From Sinomonas sp. ASV486 (GTDB lineage: Bacteria > Actinomycetota > Actinomycetes > Actinomycetales > Micrococcaceae), in contig NZ_JAVFJK010000004.1 in assembly GCF_030908215.1 (NCBI RefSeq), positions 96,921 through 160,920 of the forward strand: a DNA stretch of 64,000 bases, read 5' to 3'. Below, in pieces: positions 61,244-64,000 of the stretch. The notes beneath the pieces are model-generated. The model had not been told where the DNA came from, did no database searches, and saw only the letters and a list, made by a program, of their open reading frames with translations. The stretch's first letter is position 1. Every line of letters begins with the position of its first letter. The position numbers and the translations under genes are program-made.

Positions 61244-62209
61244 GTGCCCTTGCCCGTCCCGTTGAGCCCACTCGCGTCAGTAAACTCCGTCCTCGCCGAG
61301 GACGAGTGGCTCCCGCGTGCCCGGGCGCATGCGGAACGGGTCGCACGGTTCGCGGAACCGTTCGTGGCGCGGCGCAATGCGCGGAAGAAGCACCCCATCG
61401 AGGACTTCCTCTTCACCTACTACACCCACAAGCCCGGGCAGCTCGGCCGCTGGCACCCGGGGGCGGGGGTTGCGCTCGTGGGCGACGCCGCGCGGGAGAG
61501 GCTCGGCTGGAAGCACTACCGCGCGCTGACCGAGGCCGAGCGGGCCGCTGCGGGGCTTCCCGCCGGCGACGCACCTGGGGCGAGTGCCGCCGTCGTGCTC
61601 GACCTGCCCGCGTACGCCGGCGAGCGTGAGGAGACCATCCGCTTCTGCGGCGTGATCCTGCGCGGCACTGCGGAGCGGCCTGCGAACTTCGGCTGCTTCG
61701 GGCTGCACGAGTGGGCGATGGCCTACCGGTCGGAGAAGTTCGGGATCCGGCACGAGTACCTGCCGCTGCGGCTCGGGGCCGCAGGCACGGACCGTGTGGT
61801 CGAGGAGCACCGCATCCGCTGCACGCACTTCGACGCGTTCCGGTTCTACGCCCCCGACGCCGTGCCGCTCAATGAGCTCCAGCCGACGCGAGCCGCCCAG
61901 CGCGACCTCGAGCAGCCCGGATGTCTCCACGCCAACATGGACCTCTACAAGTGGGCGTACAAGCTCGGGCCCGCCGTCCCGGGCGAGCTGCTCATGGACT
62001 GCTTCGAGCTCGCGTGGCGTGTGCGCACGATGGACATGCAGGCGTCCCCCTACGACCTCTCGGACTGGGGATTCGAGCCCATCGCCATCGAGAGGCCCGC
62101 CGGGAAGTCCGCGTATGTCGAGGCTCAGCGCGGGTTCGCAGCCGAGGCCGCGGTGCTGCGCGGGCGACTCACGACGGCGCTCGCGACCTTGGAGGCGGTT
62201 CTCGCCTGA
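61244..62209 (+). CDS. Conserved actinobacterial protein (often named 3-methyladenine DNA glycosylase)
   Basis: A 321-residue cytoplasmic protein with KHPIEDFLFTYYTHKPGQLGRWHPG (about 45-70), FGCFGLHEWAMAYRS, HEYLPLRLG, RCTHFDAFRFYAP and CLHANMDLYKWAYKLGP. From memory, this family is commonly labelled '3-methyladenine DNA glycosylase', but I see no AlkA, Tag or MPG motif, so the name should not be trusted. The many conserved His, Asp and Trp suggest an enzyme. GTG 61244 is supported by the GATAAT box six bases upstream. Confidence 0.7.
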   Translation: MPLPVPLSPLASVNSVLAEDEWLPRARAHAERVARFAEPFVARRNARKKHPIEDFLFTYYTHKPGQLGRWHPGAGVALVGDAARERLGWKHYRALTEAERAAAGLPAGDAPGASAAVVLDLPAYAGEREETIRFCGVILRGTAERPANFGCFGLHEWAMAYRSEKFGIRHEYLPLRLGAAGTDRVVEEHRIRCTHFDAFRFYAPDAVPLNELQPTRAAQRDLEQPGCLHANMDLYKWAYKLGPAVPGELLMDCFELAWRVRTMDMQASPYDLSDWGFEPIAIERPAGKSAYVEAQRGFAAEAAVLRGRLTTALATLEAVLA

Positions 62210-62212
62210 GGC

Positions 62213-62218
62213 TACGCT
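62213..62218 (+). promoter_or_regulatory. -10 box of leaderless gene at 62225
   Basis: TACGCT followed by six bases and the ATG at 62225, in the 15-bp gap after the previous gene. Confidence 0.5.
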
Positions 62219-62224
62219 GGCGGG

Positions 62225-63313
62225 ATGGAGGAGGACCTGTTCGAGGGGCCTGCCCGCGCGCTGCCCGCATCCGCTCCGATGGCGCGAAGGGCCGCGGCGT
62301 ACACATCGCGCCCCGATGGACCCTCGGCCGCCCCCGTCCGGCACCGCGCCGGGTACGCGCCTTTCGTCGGCTTCCTCGCCTCCCGCGGCATCGATCCGCG
62401 CACGACGGCGCGTGACCCCGTTGCGCTCGTCGGGCAGCTCCGCGCGCACCACCGCGAGATGATGGATCGGCCCGGGCTGGCCGAGGCCGCGGCGGTGTTC
62501 CTCGGGAATGCGCTCACGGCGCTCCGCCCGGATGCCTGCTGGGTCGGCGACATCGTCCGTGGCCCCCGGCAGCGAATCACGCCTCTCACCCTGCTGACGC
62601 GTCTGGGCGACGCCACGCCTGAACAACTGGAACAGCTGAGCGAGCGCGTGCGCGCCTGGGCCGCGGCCGTCTACGCCGAGCCGCTCGATTTCCCCGAACC
62701 CGTGCCCCGCACCCTCCCGCACCCCTACGTGCGGCCCGCCGGTGCGGAGCCCGGTGACGCCGGGGCCCTGGAGCAGATTGCCCTCGCGCTCCTCACCCAT
62801 CTCCAAGCCAACTACCGCGTCGCCGTCCGCAGCGGTGCTCCTCCATCCCTCCCGAGGGGCGATGACCTCGAGGGCGGAGGATGGGCCGTGACCGTCGAGC
62901 CGGGATCGCCAGACGCGGCGCCGCTCGCGATGGCCGTCTCGCCCGTCCGTGGAGTCGCAGTGCGCGCTGGGGCGCTGACCGGCTTCAGGTTCCCGGCCAT
63001 GCCGAGGGACGTCTTCGAGGAGCACCACCGACTGCGGAACCCAGCCGGCGAGGTCATCTGGCCCACCGATGCCGATCTCCGCGACCTCGAGCAGACGGTC
63101 CTTGCCGTTGCCGAGGGCCGGTTCGCCGAGCGCTTCCCCGGGCCGGAGCCCGATTGGTTCGAGCACGCGCTCGCCTATGAACGCGGGGCCGGATCGACGA
63201 GGAAGCGCGGGGGCGGTCTCCATACTGCTCAGGGCGCCGAAATCCTCGACGCGGCCCGCACCCGAGTTGCCGGGTTGCAGCGTGGCTGGCAGCCCTGGCC
63301 GCTAGCGGGATGA
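62225..63313 (+). CDS. Uncharacterised actinobacterial protein
   Basis: A 362-residue soluble protein of no family known to me. The N-terminal half is helical (YAPFVGFLASRGIDP..., FLGNALTALRPDACWVGD). The middle has PHPYVRPAG and a helix LEQIALALLTHLQANYRVAV. A beta-rich part follows (WAVTVEPGSPDAAPLAMAVSPVRG), then LEQTVLAVAEGRFAERFPGPEPDWFEHALAYERG. It follows its neighbour by 15 bp but has its own -10 box. Confidence 0.75.
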   Translation: MEEDLFEGPARALPASAPMARRAAAYTSRPDGPSAAPVRHRAGYAPFVGFLASRGIDPRTTARDPVALVGQLRAHHREMMDRPGLAEAAAVFLGNALTALRPDACWVGDIVRGPRQRITPLTLLTRLGDATPEQLEQLSERVRAWAAAVYAEPLDFPEPVPRTLPHPYVRPAGAEPGDAGALEQIALALLTHLQANYRVAVRSGAPPSLPRGDDLEGGGWAVTVEPGSPDAAPLAMAVSPVRGVAVRAGALTGFRFPAMPRDVFEEHHRLRNPAGEVIWPTDADLRDLEQTVLAVAEGRFAERFPGPEPDWFEHALAYERGAGSTRKRGGGLHTAQGAEILDAARTRVAGLQRGWQPWPLAG

Positions 63314-63810
63314 AGTCCGGTGGCGGCGTGCGCCCGAGGCTGGGCTCGCCGCATGGGCGCGCGGGGCCTGGATCCGAATCTTCGCGGATCTATTAGCGAA
63401 AGAAAATGTGCCCTATTCGTCCGGGTCTTTCGAGTCCGGCGCGGAGTAGATTCCACTACACCAAAACGAGCACCGCAGGAAGCAAGGGACGGGGCTGGGG
63501 AGCCCGAGACCGCATTGCTCGTGATCATTGCCCTTGCTGTCGCCGCGGGACTCGCCCGAATAGTTCTTCAAAGTCAAGGACGACAGAGAGGTGAAGGCAG
63601 CGAAAGAGAAGGACGCCGGAACACCGCAGCAGGGTTGAGGCCTCGACCCCCCATGCGGTCCGGGCTCGAAGGGGCCGGATTCCGTCAATCACTCGACAGA
63701 AAGCCAGATGCCGCGAAGGGCGCGCCGTAGCCGACGCGCCCTTCCCTTGTGCCAGCCCTCCCCCATCCATCGGTTGAGGGCCTGATTTCTGCGCGTTGAG
63801 GGGTACGCCC
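63314..63810. other. Lower-GC region without a clear gene
   Basis: 497 bp with visibly more A/T than its surroundings (for example around 63395-63440 and 63540-63620). A plus-strand frame ending at the TAG 63728-63730 includes one TM-like segment ALLVIIALAVAAGLARIVL, but it lacks a ribosome site and is Arg-rich on both sides; it may be a decayed or very small membrane-protein gene. Its stop lies inside the hairpin at 63715-63744. Confidence 0.4.
63715..63744. terminator. 10-bp hairpin
   Basis: GAAGGGCGCG (63715-63724) pairs with CGCGCCCTTC (63735-63744), followed on the plus strand by CCTTGT. It may terminate transcription from either side, including the leftward YchJ-family gene. Confidence 0.6.
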
Positions 63811-64000
63811 TTACGAGGCGTCACCGTCGAGGTAGAACCACCGGCCGCCCTCGCGCACAAACCTCGAGTGCTCCCGCATCACGCCGCGCCGGGCGCTCAC
63901 GTCCCCGCCCTCCCGCCAATGGGCTGCGAAATCCACGGTGCCCTGCGTGTCGAAGGGACCACCCGCCGTCGTGCGCACGACGTCGAGTCGGCGCCACTGC
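63811..64000 (-). CDS. YchJ/UPF0225-family protein, C-terminal part
   Basis: The last 62 codons of a leftward gene whose 5' part lies beyond the window. The deduced end contains QWRRLDVVRTTAGGPFDTQG, TVDFAAHWREGG and EHSRFVREGGRWFYLDGD, the pattern of the YchJ middle domain (NTF2-like) of SEC-C-motif proteins. TAA stop at 63811-63813. Any SEC-C zinc motif would lie in the missing N-terminus. Confidence 0.8.
   Translation of the reverse strand, partial: QWRRLDVVRTTAGGPFDTQGTVDFAAHWREGGDVSARRGVMREHSRFVREGGRWFYLDGDAS

Noticed and set aside
61244-62209. DNA glycosylase function
   Set aside because: The usual database label is not supported by any helix-hairpin-helix or MPG-type motif, so only a neutral description is given.

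Overview
The window is high-GC actinobacterial DNA, most like the Arthrobacter/Sinomonas group of Micrococcaceae. Signs of this are the strongly G/C-biased third codon positions, many GTG starts, frequent leaderless-type promoters, twin-arginine lipoproteins, an ABC sugar importer without its own ATPase, a RamB-like regulator beside aceA, and tRNA without an encoded CCA. No prophage, insertion sequence or CRISPR array was recognised; the window is chromosomal, with housekeeping genes towards the right end.

Layout. 0.1-9.8 kb: a catabolic island built around a divergent GntR promoter. Leftward run a SnoaL/flavin-reductase fusion, an NCS1 permease and an isochorismatase-fold amidase; rightward run two DUF1185 proteins, an alpha/beta hydrolase, an aldehyde dehydrogenase, a tautomerase and a luciferase-like monooxygenase. 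9.8-14.2 kb: tgt and two MFS transporters. 14.3-17.6 kb: a two-component system overlapping a TAXI binding lipoprotein. 17.6-21.1 kb: an MMPL exporter, a CGNR regulator and a small protein. 21.1-25.9 kb: the glyoxylate shunt (RamB-like regulator, aceA, aceB). 26.2-30.3 kb: paralogous membrane proteins, a DsbA/FrnE protein, DUF1918 plus an acyl-CoA dehydrogenase, and a methyltransferase. 30.3-41.9 kb: a ROK repressor and a ten-gene sugar operon (three Gfo/Idh/MocA dehydrogenases, two TIM-barrel isomerases, a CUT1 importer, a beta-propeller and an unknown protein). 42-43.3 kb: a tandem glycine riboswitch ahead of a methylenetetrahydrofolate reductase-like gene. 43.4-49.4 kb: two TetR regulators, a LytR_C protein, a ParB-like small protein, a HAD phosphatase, DUF4188, glutathione peroxidase, an M23 endopeptidase and tRNA-Ser. 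49.5-52.5 kb: a second two-component system and a divergent secreted protein. 52.5-59 kb: SRP RNA, dnaX, recR, a 2OG-type dioxygenase and lysC. 59-64 kb: two small paralogs, an OhrR-like MarR, a patatin and actinobacterial proteins of unknown role; a YchJ-family gene runs off the end.

The most interesting points are: (1) the 1-9.8 kb cluster, which has Rut/Pyr-like logic for oxidative opening of a small, probably N-containing ring but a gene set I cannot assign to a characterised pathway; (2) short dispersed repeats with a 21-bp unit found both between genes and, in frame, inside the dnaX linker; (3) a recurrent ACGACGG-stem hairpin at gene ends; (4) a pervasive -10/N6-7/start-codon arrangement predicting leaderless mRNAs; (5) a TAXI receptor without TRAP permease next to a sensor kinase; and (6) the glycine riboswitch in front of a C1-folate gene.
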